The notes under the pieces are model-generated. The model was not told the DNA's origin, did no database searches, and was given only the letters and a program-made list of their open reading frames with translations. A stretch of 64,000 bases of DNA from Apiotrichum sp. Y4204. Lineage: Eukaryota > Basidiomycota > Tremellomycetes > Trichosporonales > Trichosporonaceae. Positions 40,534-52,666 of this stretch are shown here, one piece after another; positions within the stretch are counted from its first letter, which is position 1, and every line of letters begins with the position of its first letter. The stretch spans positions 1-64,000 of the forward strand of contig JAMYHL010000039.1 in the NCBI GenBank assembly GCA_025531455.1, written 5' to 3'. Made by a program: the position numbers and the translations under genes.

Positions 40534-42019
40534 CTAACCCCTCCGCCTTTCACCCTCGGCCTGGAGCTTGGCGACAATCTCATCCAGCTCGTCAACGTAC
40601 ACATCAACAAACTCGCCCTCGGCCTCGTCGCCAAACGCGAGCGCGTTGGCAAACTCACGCAGCGCGTAGAAATACTCCTCCTGGGCAGCGAGCGGCGTGT
40701 GCTCGAGCCCAGAGGTAGACGGCACGACCCAGAGGTACGTGTGTCCTCCCGCCCCGACGAGGCGGTAGCGCTGCGGCGCCTCGTACGTTATCGCCGCGGC
40801 GGGTGGGAGCTGGGGTACATCTCCCGGTGGGCGAGTGGGAAGCGGCACAGGTGCTGGCGCCTCGTCAAGCACGTCTGCGGCAGGCTTGACGTCGTCGTCG
40901 AGCTCATCTACCTCCTCCTCGGCCCTGGAGGGGGTAACAACCCCATTCTCGAGCGTATACTCCACCACGCGGCGCGGCGTCGCAGGAGACGGGGGCGCTC
41001 TCCGCCGCGGCTGCCTCGCGGCCAGGACACTCCGCTTCGCGACCGACGCCCACACGTCCCAGATACCCTTCCCCACGAAACAGGCTACCCTCGGCGCATG
41101 GACCGCGAGCTTGCGCGAGAGGCGGCCGACAGCGAGGCGCTGTTCCCTCGTCGAGAGCTCTGCCGCCTACAGTCAGAAAAAGAAAGAAAAATAACTCGTG
41201 ACGCACCTGCTTCGTCACCCGGTCCACGAGATTCGTGAGCCCCACGCCGCGGGTAAGCAGCGTGCTGTCCTCCTCGGGCGCGAGCAGGCGTTCCGTAAAC
41301 CCGCCAGCGAAGAGGGCGCGCCAAAACTTGTTGGTCGGGTGCGCGAAAAAGTGGCCGCGCTCGCCACTCCGCGTGCCGGGGTTGATCCCGATGAAGACTA
41401 CGTCCAGGTCCCGTTGCAGGTGGTCTGGCACGCCGGTGATGTGTGCGTACGGGCCGGTTTCGGGGTGTGCGTAGGCCGCGCGCGTCCAGCCGTACCGCTG
41501 TAACGAGCCGTCCGGGCGGCGAGGCGGAGGAGCGGGGGAGGCGGAGGAGGAGGGCGAGGCGTCAGGGGGTTGTCGTCGTCGCCGAGTACCACTAGTTTGA
41601 GGACGCGGCGTTGACAGAGATCCCGGGTGAGCGCGCCGCGGTGGCGGGCGGGGCACGTCCTCGTCCGACGAGCACAGGTCAATCGGCGAGGTGGCGTCAA
41701 CCGGGATGGCGGTCGCGGCGCTGCTGCCTGCAAAGTATGACGAGCGCGTGCGGCGCGGTGTGGGCGACGGCGCGGGGGCGGGGGACTCGAATGCAGTGCG
41801 TTTGCGCTTCCTCTTCGCCTTCTCCTTACTCTTGCCCTTCCGCGAGGCAGTCACCGTGCCGTGCCCGCTGTCCGCTAGCCATTCGGCGTCGCTGTCCTTC
41901 TCCCGTTCACTGTCCGAGTTTGCGTCCGGGTCTGGAGGCGGGGCGGCGCGCCGCGCTGTGCGAGTCGCGCGCGTCTCGGGAGAGTAGGCGTAGGCCTTGA
42001 GGTGTGCGAGGATGGTCAT
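40534..42019 (-). CDS. G/T(U)-mismatch-specific DNA glycosylase, TDG/Mug family
   Basis: Excises thymine or uracil from G mispairs and modified pyrimidines in nuclear DNA (base excision repair). Exons 42019-41207 and 41166-40534, 481 residues. The catalytic core lies in the middle: DVVFIGINPGTRSGERGHFF with the GINPG active-site motif, then HPTNKFWRALFAGGFTERLL, GVGLTNLVDRVTKQAAELS across the splice, and CFVGKGIWDVW. About 190 residues of Ser/Pro/Arg-rich sequence precede the core, with basic KGKSKEKAKRKRKR resembling a nuclear localisation signal. An acidic EEEVDELDDD segment and a conserved-looking RYRLVGAGGHTYLWVVPSTSG follow it. The 40-nt intron has GTGCGT, CTGAC and TAG. Nearest named relative in model yeasts: S. 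pombe Thp1; budding yeast lacks one. Upstream neighbour CFT1 is in tandem. Confidence 0.88.
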
Positions 42020-42260
42020 GGGTGTGATGGGGAAATGAGGACCGAGGACGGAAGGACATGCACATGCTGCATCATGAGTGGCAACGCGTGTACACAAGTG
42101 CACCCCCCACCACCCACGCAGCTTGGGTATCAGTAATGTCCAGAGACTCTCTGCACTCTGCACGATCACCTTATGCATCAGAAAACGTATGAATGAAAGA
42201 TGGTACAGAATGCAGAATGGCAATGGCGATCCAGTATCCCCTTGGCCCCCAACTCCTTTC

Positions 42261-45200
42261 CTACCAGAAGCCGCCAAGGGCCTGCAGGTCGCTCGCAACA
42301 GTGACGGCGTCGGTGCCGATCTGGCGCATCATCTCGCGCTGGCGGGACGACGGCTGGAGGGCAAAGTGCGCGAGGAGGCCGCCGTCCAGCACGCCCTTTG
42401 TGAGTGGGCGGGGGACGAGGTCGTTGCGGACGGTGCGGAATGCGCGGGGGTTGAGACCCGCCACGTGCTGTGCGTTGCGCACAAGCTGCGCCTGCACGAG
42501 CTGGAGACGCTTGAAACGCGCGCTCTTGACTGCCACCAGCGTCGTCAGGCTGCCGTCTGCCGTCGCGTAGACGAGCTGGCTCTGGGAGGCGAAGTCCTCC
42601 TCTTCGTGTGTTCGCCGCCGCGCGATGGTCTTGGAGGCCGTGACTGTCGCGCCGCCGTGGAACTCGGTCTGCAGCAGCAGCTTGTCGCCGTTCAGCGAGT
42701 CTGGGTCGTTCGGGTCAAACTGCAGCAGACGCATATCGCCCTGTCGGTCGTTGGTCACGAATATGACCTGCCCGTCGAGAGTGAGAAAGTCGCCCGACAC
42801 GAGCCCCCGGTCTTGCAGGTCACGCGAGATGGTGGTGAACTTATACGGGTTCTCCTGGAACTGTGAGCGATCGCGATTAGTCACCAGGACTCACCTGCAT
42901 CACCGCAAAGATGAGCGATTTCACAAAGTCTCCAATGAGGAGCAAGTTTTTAAACACCCGGATGCTGGTGACATACATGCTGACGTCGAGGAACGCGAGG
43001 CCCATGAGGCGGTCGTCATAGTCGAGCCCCTTGGCCAGCACCTTGGGCCCGTTCGAGTGCACAATGTACCCATTCAGATTCGCGATCGCGCTGACGGGGT
43101 TACGCGTCGGATCCTTGCAGCAGAACCGGAGACGGAAGTTGCTCACCCCCGGCGTGTCCCCTACAGTCTCGTCCACCTCGAACACATACACTGCGCCGTG
43201 GGACGCGCGGTCCTCGCCGAAATTCTTCCCCGTGCCGACCGCAATAAAGTCCCGGAATCCCGTCGGCGAAGCGTTGCTCTCGAGCGTCACGCTCTCGACG
43301 CACAGGATCGCCTCGTTCTGGTCAAACTCGTAGCCGTCAATCACACGCCATGGGTCGCTGCCAGCTGAGAAGAGCTCGAGCGAGGCGCGCTCGTTCGTCG
43401 GCGGGATCAGGTTCGGACCTTCGGGGCCAAGCTGAATCTCGCCCTCCTCGTCGTACGCCTGGAACGGGACAGTGAGCGCGGCGGCACCCACATAGTGCCC
43501 CGATGACGGGTCAAACGCGACGTGTGTGTACGTCCGTGCCATGGGGTACCGATCGCACGGCATCGCAAAGTCCGTGTTCAGCGACGGTGGGAGGTAGCAG
43601 ATAAAGCTGCCCTCCTGGATGCGAATGTAGTACTCGCCGCGCCCACCATGGTGCGTCGTCTTGCCGAACGCGTATGCGGGCTGTTTTAGGCCAAAGGACT
43701 GCAGCGGGTGCGCATCACTCGAAATGATCCAGTGTGGCCGGTCGCCGACGATAAATGCGCCCGTGTAGCCCTCGATATCTGCGAATGGAATCATGGTGTA
43801 TTCAAGCATGGAGCTAGCTGATGTCGCGAGGAGCTGGGTGTGCACGCGCTTGAACCGCACAGCAAGCGAACGGCGCGACTGGTCTCGTGCGTCGAGAGTG
43901 AAGCGCGGCTGTGCCTCGAAAATGTTCAGCCGCCCAGACTTGTGCAGCACCAGCAGATGCGGGCGCGGTGTGCGCGTCCCGACCGGGCAGAAAAGCATCT
44001 GCCCCACCTCGTCCGGCGCCTCGTCGTCCACCACGGGCGTGCCCACCAGATCATCCGTAAACGATGCTTCCGAGTCGTACACGCCGCGCGACTGGAGTAC
44101 AAGAGTGAGGTCTGGGAGCGAGCGGATCTGGTGTGAGTGGAGGAATCCCGCATCTACCCACCTGGAGCTCTCCACTGGATGCCAAGGTTGCCAGCCACTG
44201 CGTTCCTCTTGATGCGTTAAACGCCGATTCCGTCGTCGCAGAGTCGGACGCGATCGCAGGTTTCGCAGCCTGCAAGCGCTTGAGCTGCTCGCCGGTAAGC
44301 TGTGCGCGTGTGCGTTGCGTCGGCTTGGACGTTTTTGCCGCCTGTGGCCCATCTGCCCCGTGCTCGTGCTCGTCCTTTTGCGTCGCTTCGAATGTGCGGT
44401 ACAGTCCAGAGACATCTGTAAACACCTCAGCCGCCTGGCAGGTGGGTAGTGATTCCGGTGTCGGCGCGAGCGAGACGGTGCGCGCGACGGAATCTCCAAC
44501 AAAGAGCGTTATGCCCCCGTCTGCCCGGCGGATGACGAGATACGGATCGGCAATGCTTGCCGCGACAATCATCGGTATGTCGGCGGCCGGCTCGCACACG
44601 GTGTGCTGCACCTGCGCGTCCGAGTCCATGAGGAGCACGCGCGTCGGAGAGACATGCACGATCGTCGAGCGGTTGAAGAATGTCCCTACGGCGACGGTTT
44701 TTTCCGGGACGTGTCCAATCTGGTCCTGCACATTCTTCGTCGAGAGCGCGTATATCTGGTGTGAGGGGTGGAGGAATTAGAGACTCACTTTTGTCTGTAG
44801 TCCGTCAGAGGTGAAAAGGACCGTCGTCTGCTCGGATTCTGGGATGCCCTTGAATTTTGGTGCACTCGGGCGTTGGACTGGAAGGAACCACGTCGCAGAC
44901 GCCGTCGCGAGCTGCTCGAATCGGCGGCGCTTCGTGATGGGGATGCCGCGCTGAGATTAGAAGCGAGCAGCGCGGGACATAGACTCACTCGGAACACATT
45001 GATTGTTGAACCATTGCTGCCACCGCCAAGCGCAACGAGCTGCGGGTACGTCCGTGTCTGCTGTGAGTTCCATTAATGCACGGTAACTCACCCCCTGGTC
45101 GGTGACCGCGATACCGAACTCAATGTCTGAAATGCGCCCAATGCCAGCGAGGACATCCTGTGGGTGGAGGACCACCGTCGCGGGGCCGGAAGAAACCACA

Positions 45201-46839
45201 GCAGCAGTGTTCCCGTTCGCGGTCGGGCCGTCCGCCTCGCCATACAGGTCCTCGTCCCAGTCGACCTCCATCTCGTCCTTGGCCGCAGGTTCCTCGACTG
45301 CTTCGCGCACAAGCTCCACCTTGGCGAGGAGCGAGTCGCCCTCGGCACACCCCACAAACACGCCGTGCGTGCCGGCGTTATGCAGCGTCGCGGGCGGGGG
45401 CACAGTAGCGGACTTTTCGTCGACCTTGATCGAGCCCACTATACGACCGTCCATCTCGAAACGCACCTGGTGCACGCTGCCGTCGTGGAGCACGAGCACC
45501 ATATCGCGGTCGGATACGAACTCGGCGCGCGAGTTCTCGAGCGAGAGCCGGAGCTCCTCCCACGCCGTATCCGCCGACGCGGTTGTTATGTATCCCCACC
45601 ACGCGTTCACGGACACATTCACGCGGCGCCCGCTCTGGTCGATATGGATGAGGCCTGCAGAGGAGACAATGACGACGCCGCCCATCTCGGTCGGGCACGC
45701 GACAATGTACTGGCAGTCGGAAGGGAGGCCGGAGACGGACGTGAGGAGGGGGTAGCTCCCGCCGGCGGAGAGATCCAGCGTGCGGATCTCGAGATGGAAA
45801 GTGTCCTTGCTCGAGCGGTACCGCCCTGCCCAGGTGTGCATTGGTGTGAAGAGCATGGCGAGGGTGGGGGAGTGGAAGCCGGGAAGGAAGCGCAGGTCCT
45901 GGACGTTCTTGATCGTCGGGGAGATGTCGGCAAGCGCGAGGATGAACGAAGGGGTGTAGGGAACATGCCTGGGGGTTAGGTCTGTTGGACTCGGTCGCTC
46001 ACCTTGACGACTTCTCCTGCGCTGGATCCAACTCCGACTGCTCCTGCACGAGCGGCAGGACGGCGAGCGAGTCCTCTGGAAGCGTAAGGAGTGCGATACG
46101 CGACAGCGGGTCGCTCCGAAGTTGGGGGACGTATCCCTGCGACTCTCCGGTCACCAGGATATGACTACGCTCGTACGTGTGCAGCGACACCGTCGCGACA
46201 TCTCCCCGCGACCACTCGAGAATCGCCATCTTCCATTAGCTCAACCACACCCACCACCCACCTTGCTGTCCTTGACAGACACCAGCAGCCGATCCAATCC
46301 GTCCACGCTCGAGTCCAGTGTTCGCAACGGTGCCAGGCCAGTGATACACCCATGCACTTGATGCCGGGTCAGGAGGTGTAGTCGCCGCGTCGTCTCGTAT
46401 CGGACAGGTGCTCTCTTAGAAAGGGATGAGTTTCAGAACACACGCTTGAGTTCATGGCCAATGCATAGCAAACACAACTAGTTGTATTTGTATCTCGAGA
46501 GCTGCTTACATCTGCTGGTGCGGCGTCGAAGAATGAGTCCCCCATCTCGTCGGGCATGTCTGACGGTCCTGTCGGTGTTGCTGCCCCTGTTCCGTTTCCG
46601 TTTCCGTTCACGACGCCGTTCTCGTCCTCGGGGACCGGGCGCGACTCCTCGCGGATCTCAAACACCCGCAGGTCCTGCCCGCCCGCAACGACCAGGTTCC
46701 CCACCACCTTGACCTCTGGCGCCTCGAGAGCGGCATGGGGCTTCGGCAGCGGGTAGATGGTCGACGGGGTGAAGTGCGGGAGGAAGAGCGAGTGGTGAAT
46801 CGCCGACGGCGGGAGAAGAGTCGAGTGGAGGGCGTGCAT
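42261..46839 (-). CDS. CFT1: Cleavage and polyadenylation factor subunit CFT1 (CPSF160)
   Basis: Large beta-propeller scaffold of the pre-mRNA 3'-end cleavage and polyadenylation factor. Nine exons: 46839-46510, 46414-46262, 46229-46003, 45968-45092, 45057-44989, 44950-44789, 44755-44162, 44127-42895 and 42860-42261, 1414 residues, near yeast Cft1 (1357). Family features are the N-terminal NLVVAGGQDLRVFEI, LAPLRTLDSSVDGLDRLLVSVKDSK before an ILEW stretch, FILALADISPTIKNVQDLRFLPGFHSPTLAMLF, and a CPSF_A region with DFIAVGTGKNFGEDRASHGAVYVFE, LLLIGDFVKSLIF and the C-terminal VLDGGLLAHFALQPSSRQREMMRQIG. Acidic MEVDWDEDLYGE lies in the middle propeller. The start MHALHSTLLPP is chosen; an in-frame ATG exists at 47049 but would add Ser/Pro/His-rich sequence unlike the family. 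Divergent from CYT1. Confidence 0.92.
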
Positions 46840-47622
46840 CGTGTCGGCCCCGGGAGGGGGTGGATGGGCGTGGTGGGGAGAACGAGGTGTTGAGATGTCA
46901 ATGTCGAGAAACAAAAAGAGATGCCTGTGGTGCTCTTCTGATGGCGATGGGCGCGAACCAGACGATGAGAGAGGAGGAGCGTGTGGCGGAGACCAAAGGA
47001 TGCCCGTGAAATCTGCGGGCCTAGTGGAAGAAGTAACAGGCATTAGCACCCCACAAGGAGCCTAGTTCGGGAGATGCCTAAAAAGCTAAAACCAGCCGAT
47101 CGCGGATGCAGATCCACGTGAATCCCTCCCCCTTTCCAGCTTCCATTCTGGGCTGTCCTCATTGGCTCGGTGCTGGCTGGCGCATGAAGCAGCATAAAGT
47201 GCCACTGTATAATTTTGCCGAACCTCCGGACACGCGACCTTGCTGGGTGAGGCCGAGATTTGTATGAGGACAGCCTTGGTTGGCGGAGAGGCTTTGGTAC
47301 TCCAGCCCAGCCAGTGGTGGAGGAGCCCTAGCAGAGCAGCAGTGATGAAGGCACGCCCAGGGTGCAAATCGCCCAGGACGACCTCTGCCCCGCCCAGGAG
47401 AGGCAGCCAGCCAACAGCCGAGCCAGCGATTCATGCGACTGGCCGAGTTGCTCCGGCGCTCTGCTCCTGCGGCCAGCCAGCCAGCCAGCGCGCAGTGTGC
47501 AGTGGTGGTGCTTGCTACCCACCACCACCACCACCACCAATCCCCGTCTCTGGTCTTGACACCTCCTTCCACCACCACTCTCTTTCTCCTCCCTCCCTCC
47601 CCCTTCTCCCTCACCACCCACC
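46840..47622. promoter_or_regulatory. Divergent promoter region CFT1/CYT1
   Basis: 783 bp. An inverted CCAAT element (ATTGG, 47161-47165) lies upstream of CYT1; in yeast CYT1 is controlled by the CCAAT-binding HAP complex, so this is a candidate site, unproven. Simple repeats of CCAG and ACC triplets (about 47474-47490 and 47519-47538) and a strongly C/T-rich leader precede the CYT1 ATG. Confidence 0.5.
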
Positions 47623-49264
47623 ATGCTCTCCTCGGCCTTCCCCCGCCTCGTCTCGCGGGCCTCGGTCCGGGCGTCCCCCGCTCAGCAGGCCGCAAAGGTC
47701 CGTGAAGAAAATCCGCTAGAGCGAAGCGAGCGCGCGCACCCGTCCGCTGTCGTCCTGCCTGTTGCCTGCTGCTGTTTTGCCTTTTCTTTTCGCGCGCGTC
47801 CTGCCTTCCCTCCTCGCCTCGCGCTTCGCCCCCAATGTCTTCCTCGCCTCCCCTCGCGCGCTTCGAGTCTTCCCCGTCACCGCCGATCATCGGGGCGCTA
47901 TCTTGCCGGAGCCGAGATGGGGATCCTATGTGATCCTTTACTGAGGTCACTTGCCGATCCTCCAACTCCTAGATTCGCGCGATGGGCGAGGAACAGATCA
48001 ACACGATGATCAAGCAGCAGGCACACGCCAGACAGCGCACGACAGCGCGACAGCTCGCTCGCCGCAAGAGATGCATTCCGCTGACCCCGCAGGCCCGCTT
48101 CAACTCGACGTTCTCGCAGCAGACGGCCCAGTCCACCTGGGCCTCGAGGGCAGCCCTTGCCGGCTCGACCGCCGTCGCCGTCGGCACCACCGCCTGGTAC
48201 ATGAACCTCTACGGCATCCCCGGCCTCCAGACCGCGTCGGCCAACACCGCCGCCGAAGTCGGTCTCCACCCCGCCGAGTACCCCTGGCCCAACAAGGGCT
48301 TCTTCGAGACCTTTGACCACGCCTCCATCCGCCGTGGTTACCAGGGTGCGTGAGAGTGCACAGCGAGCGCAGCGAGCGAGAGGGAGGACCGGGAAGGACC
48401 GGGAAGCAGGGCGAATGGCGTATGCGGAGACAGTTATGACCTCAAACTCCTTACGCCCCGGTCCCCCTCGAATAACCACCCAGCAGTCACTAACTTTCAG
48501 TCTACCGTGAGGTCTGCGCGGCGTGCCACTCGCTCGACCGCATTGCCTGGCGTAACCTTGTCGGTGTCTCGCACACCGTCGACGAGGTCAAGGCCATGGC
48601 CGAGGAGTTCGAGTACACCGACGGCCCCAACGACGAGGGCGAGATGTTCCAGCGCCCGTGAGTATAACTAATATTGCGCGGGTCTCGCTAACCCTCAGAG
48701 GAAAGCTCGCCGACTACATGCCCGCTCCCTACCCCAACGAGGAGGCCGCCCGTGCCGCCAACGCTGGTGGTTACCCCCCTGACCTCTCCCTCATGACGAA
48801 GGCCCGCCACGGTGGTGCCGTGAGTTTTACCCCTAATGCCCAGAATCTCACCCCCAGGACTACGTCTACTCGCTTCTTACCGGCTACGTTGAGCCCCCTC
48901 CCGGTGTCGTCGTCGCCGAGGGCATGAACTACAACCCGTACTTCCCCGGCGGTGGCATTGCCATGGCCCGTACCCTCTTTGACGGCCTCGTCGAGTTCGA
49001 CGACGGCACCCCGGCCACCACTTCGCAGATGGCCAAGGACGTCACCCAGTTCCTCTCGTGGGCCGCCGAGCCGGAGCACGACGAGCGCAAGAAGATGGGA
49101 ATGCAGGCCATGATTATCATCTCCACCCTCACTGTGAGTCTTGAGTCCCGCACAAACGATCGAAGGCTCATTCAAATTAGGCCATTTCTCTCTACGTCAA
49201 GCGCTTCAAGTGGACGGGCCTTAAGACGAGGCAGGTTCTCCGCCCCGGAAAGCCCCGTCTTTAA
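47623..49264 (+). CDS. CYT1: Cytochrome c1, complex III, mitochondrial
   Basis: Heme subunit of the ubiquinol-cytochrome c reductase, anchored in the inner mitochondrial membrane and passing electrons to cytochrome c. Exons 47623-47697, 48093-48345, 48501-48657, 48699-48819, 48858-49133 and 49181-49264, 321 residues. The N-terminus [32 protein letters not shown] is Arg/Ser/Ala-rich and lacks acidic residues, like a mitochondrial presequence. Heme-binding [40 protein letters not shown] and [10 protein letters not shown] are diagnostic, and a C-terminal membrane anchor is followed by [15 protein letters not shown]. Intron 1 is long (395 nt) with an atypical GTCCGT donor. The next intron is 155 nt and the last three are 38-47 nt. 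Confidence 0.93.
47698..48092 (+). other. 395-nt first intron of CYT1 with GTCCGT donor
   Basis: The acceptor CTGACCCCGCAG is strong, while the donor GTCCGT departs from the GTGAGT/GTAAGT used elsewhere. From 47982 the intron is open in frame with exon 2, so an alternative internal ATG would encode an Arg/Lys/Gln-rich N-terminus instead. Confidence 0.55.
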
Positions 49265-50081
49265 ACGTGAGGTTTGTTTAGAACAAAACAGTACCTTCGG
49301 GGACATGCAAAAAGAGATATCGACATGGACGAGGTTGGGAGGTGGCTGTGGAATGTGGCACCGCCACAATGGGATGGGTGGTGGAGGATCGGCGCTTTTC
49401 GAAATTTCGGATAGACTGCGAGGAGCATGCAGCGTTGCCACTCAGTTGAACGCTGCATGCGGTCGTGATATCGTGGATAGCGCATGCGAGCGAGCTCTGT
49501 AACTGCTGAACGATTGAGTGTGGGGTAGATGACACAGGCCGGGGATGTCTGTGGAATTTGTGGGTAGTTGGTGGTGCGTGTCAGCGTTTTCAGAGATCAA
49601 AACGATCAGAGATGATGCCATCTCGCTTCGTCTTGTGGTCCTTGAGGGTGGAGTCTTCTCAGATGTCTCATCGGACGTTGACGGGCGGATGCAGCAGGCG
49701 ACGTGGGGGGCGGGGGGTTGAAGGGTGTGGTTATCTAGTATGAGGCAACTGAAACTTCCCGTCAAGCAAGCTCGGAATCTCCTTCCCATGAATCCGACCG
49801 AGTGGCGCGTCTGGACGACCATCGCTCCTATCGCTACTGCGATGGCAGCTAACAGGGTGCACAAACGCATATGCTACATAAGCTGGCGACGTGCAGCACA
49901 AGAAAATCACGGTGCACACATCTTGGGTGCCACATTATGCACAGACCCTGCGGACCATGGAGAGCTCTCGGGACGGAAGCAAAAAGCGCGTGACGCGTCT
50001 TCTTTTGATTTCATGAATTTGTGCATTCCTCGACGCGACGCGCCATTTCCTAGCTCTTCTCATTCTACACCACCCTCTCCA
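49265..50081. other. Intergenic region CYT1 to LRR/PLGKS gene
   Basis: 817 bp: the CYT1 3' end and the promoter of the next plus-strand gene. No supported coding sequence, tRNA or repeat was found. Confidence 0.5.
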
Positions 50082-52666
50082 ATGTCTCTCAACGAGCTGC
50101 TATACAGCGGTGCGGGCGCGCAGCGCAGCGACCGGAAAATCCAGTACGCGGCCCTTTCCGATCCTTACTAACATCAGCGCGACGGGACCATCACGGCCGT
50201 TCTGGACACTCCGCCCTCTGCCGTTGCAGCAGGTCAACCCGTCCGCGTATGGGCCATGGGACGAATCGACGGGAAGCTGGAGCGTAAACCGGCCGCGCAG
50301 CGCGCGCGGGCCGCCACAGACGCTCCAGAGCGCGTGTCTCGGCGTGATATCCCAGAACCTACACACGTACGACCCCACGACACTAACGGGACTCCCGGCG
50401 CCACAGGTGCAGCGGATCATGGCGCGTGCGCTTAGCGACCGACGGACAACGAAATCGGCTACCGGCGCACCGGGGAAAAGACCCGACGACGCGACACTGT
50501 GGGTGTTCATCGCGCTCGCGGACCCCACTGGTGCGGGACAGCATGCAAAGTCGCATACGCTCGCTCTTCCTTCGAGTAACACGCTTGCGCACCTCGCCCC
50601 GTCGCGAGAACGCACGGGGCTCACGGCAATACATCCGCTGATTGCCGCTCCGCTTCTGTTCAAACGCTTGGACGGGGTGGAGAACTTTGCGTTTCTCACG
50701 ACGCTCCAGCTCGACGGCGTGGATGACGCGGTCACGGACACAAGTATCCTCTCCCTGCGGTACGCCACCAACCTCACGTGTCTGTGGACGCGGGGCAGCC
50801 GCACGCTCAGCGACCACGGCATCCGCATGCTCTCGGCCAGTCTTGCGCCGCCAGAAGACGGCGGTGAGCCGGAGGGGCTGTGGCGCCTCCGCGCGTGGTT
50901 CCTCGCGGGGTGTCGACGGGTCGGCGACAGCGCGCTGCGGAGTTTTGCCAAATGGCCAGGACTGGTGCTGCTAGGTACGTTTTGCGGTGTCGTCTCCACT
51001 GACTCTAGATCTCCGCGATACGAGCTGCACAGAGCACGCGCTGGGGATCTTTAATCGCGCAAATGCCGCGCTGTGGGCTGCCCAGCCCCCATTTCAAGCA
51101 TGCAGCGACGGGCTGGTGGATCTCTTCGGGCCCGCTAACGCGGATACGGTGCTTGCAAACTTGGCGGAAACGCTGATTGCCCCGGATGTGCCCGCACCAG
51201 AAGACAACCGCACGCTCGCACTCCACCTCGTCCCTGGAGGGCAGCCAGACGATGCACTTCTCCCTGAGCCGGTCCGCCAGCCATGGTCCATCCGGCCGAG
51301 CACCGCGCTCCGCGAGGCGTTCGGCTCCGCTGCTGGAGGCGTGTACCGGCACGGCATGGGGATGGTGTATGGCAAGGACGCATTCTTCGTATCGGACGAC
51401 ACGCGGGCACGGCGGCAGAATCTAACGCTGGCGCTGGAGCTCGGCGCAGAGGACGCACACATCGCGGCGTGCATTGCTCGGGGGGAGCGGCCGCCAGAGA
51501 GGCGATTCGAGCGCGAGGCGCGGGAAGAAGCGGAAATGCGGGCGCTGGACAAGAAGCATCGCACCCAGGAAAAACGCCTCGCGACGTATGAGGCGAACCG
51601 GCGCGAGTGGGACCCGGACTATGTCGCCCCGCTCCCGAAACATATCCGCGAGGCGATGGAGAAGAAGGCGCCGGTGTTCCAGGACGCGGCGGCGGAGGCG
51701 GAGATAGCGGCCCGGAAGGAGAATAAGGGCCAGCGCGGAGTCGTCGCTGGTGTTGGTGGAGACAGACGACTCATGCTCGTCCGTATGGTCGCGCCCGAGT
51801 GGGAGGGCATGCGGGTCGGCCCCGCCGCGGTGGTGACGGAGGTCCGGGCGAAGCGCACCGGCGGCGTTGACGTCGCGGACATGCTCATGTCGTATGTCCC
51901 GCACTCACAGGCAGCTTCCCAGGTCTCGTCGCAGGTGGCATCGTCGCAGCCGTCGCTGTCGTCCCCACCGCGCATGTCGTCCCCGACCTCCATGCCCGCC
52001 TCTCCGGACGTCAAGCCGACGGCCGCGCAGCTGGATATCAAACCGACCGCCTCGCAGCTCGCCGCTTCGGATATCAAGCCCTCGGCATCACAGCTCGCCG
52101 CCTCGATCCAACTCGACACGAAACCCACGCTCTCCCATGTCGGCAAACCGTCGCAAAAGCACTTCAACCCGTTCCGCACGCAGCGCGGCGCGCGCACCTC
52201 CTCGGGGGTGACGCGCCTCGGGGAACATATCTGCCCCGAGGTCGAGACCAAGCCGGTGATTGAGCCGGTGCGGGCAGCCACGCCGCTTGGGAAGAGCGCG
52301 TCCAATGTGACGCCGTTGGGCAAGAGCGGGGTTGTACCACTTGGCAAGAGCGCGCCCTGTGTCGCGCCGTTGGGAAAGAGCGGGGTTGTGCCCCTTGGCA
52401 AAAGCGCGTCCGGTGTCACGCCGTTGGGGAAGACTGCATCTGTTGTCAAGAGTGAAGTCTCACCACTAGGCAAGAGCGAGGTCACCCCACTGGGCAGGAC
52501 GGCGTCCACGCCGCGACCTGCCCCGACCAGCTCGCAGCCGACCACGGCGAAACCCACATCCAAGGCCGCGAGCACCAATCCACCGAAATCGACACAGACG
52601 ACACTCAGCTTTTTCAAGCGCAAAGCGGACGAGTCCTCGGGCCCGGGGGCGAAGCGTGTCAAGTAA
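50082..52666 (+). CDS. Unknown protein: leucine-rich repeats, PLGKS repeats, C-terminal PIP-like motif
   Basis: Exons 50082-50143, 50178-50974 and 51009-52666, 838 residues; both introns are 34 nt with CTAAC/CTGAC before the AG. I do not recognise an orthologue. Residues about 190-310 show AMN1/F-box-type leucine-rich repeats (FLTTLQLDGVDDAVTD, then LRAWFLAGCRRVGDSALRSF and LVLLDLRDTSCTEHAL); no F-box is evident in the short N-terminus. A charged helical stretch follows (RRFEREAREEAEMRALDKKH, about residue 445). The last 250 residues are disordered, with repeated DIKPTASQL-type units and eight PLGKS-type repeats at about residues 711-784. Near the end stands QTTLSFF (about residue 816) before KRK, similar to a PCNA-interacting PIP box but one residue short of the canonical spacing, and KRVK closes the protein. 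A nuclear, PCNA-linked role is a hypothesis only. Confidence 0.75.
52280..52500 (+). repeat. Coding repeat: eight PLGKS-type units
   Basis: Inside the preceding gene. Units in order: TPLGKS, TPLGKS, VPLGKS, APLGKS, VPLGKS, TPLGKT, SPLGKS, TPLGRT, separated by 2-7 residues. Copies at DNA level are alike (GGCAAGAGC), suggesting recent expansion. Confidence 0.85.

Noticed and set aside
42020..42298. Upstream in-frame start for the TDG-type glycosylase
   Set aside because: It would extend over the gap to CFT1 with leader-like sequence; the ATG at 42019 follows a plausible leader.
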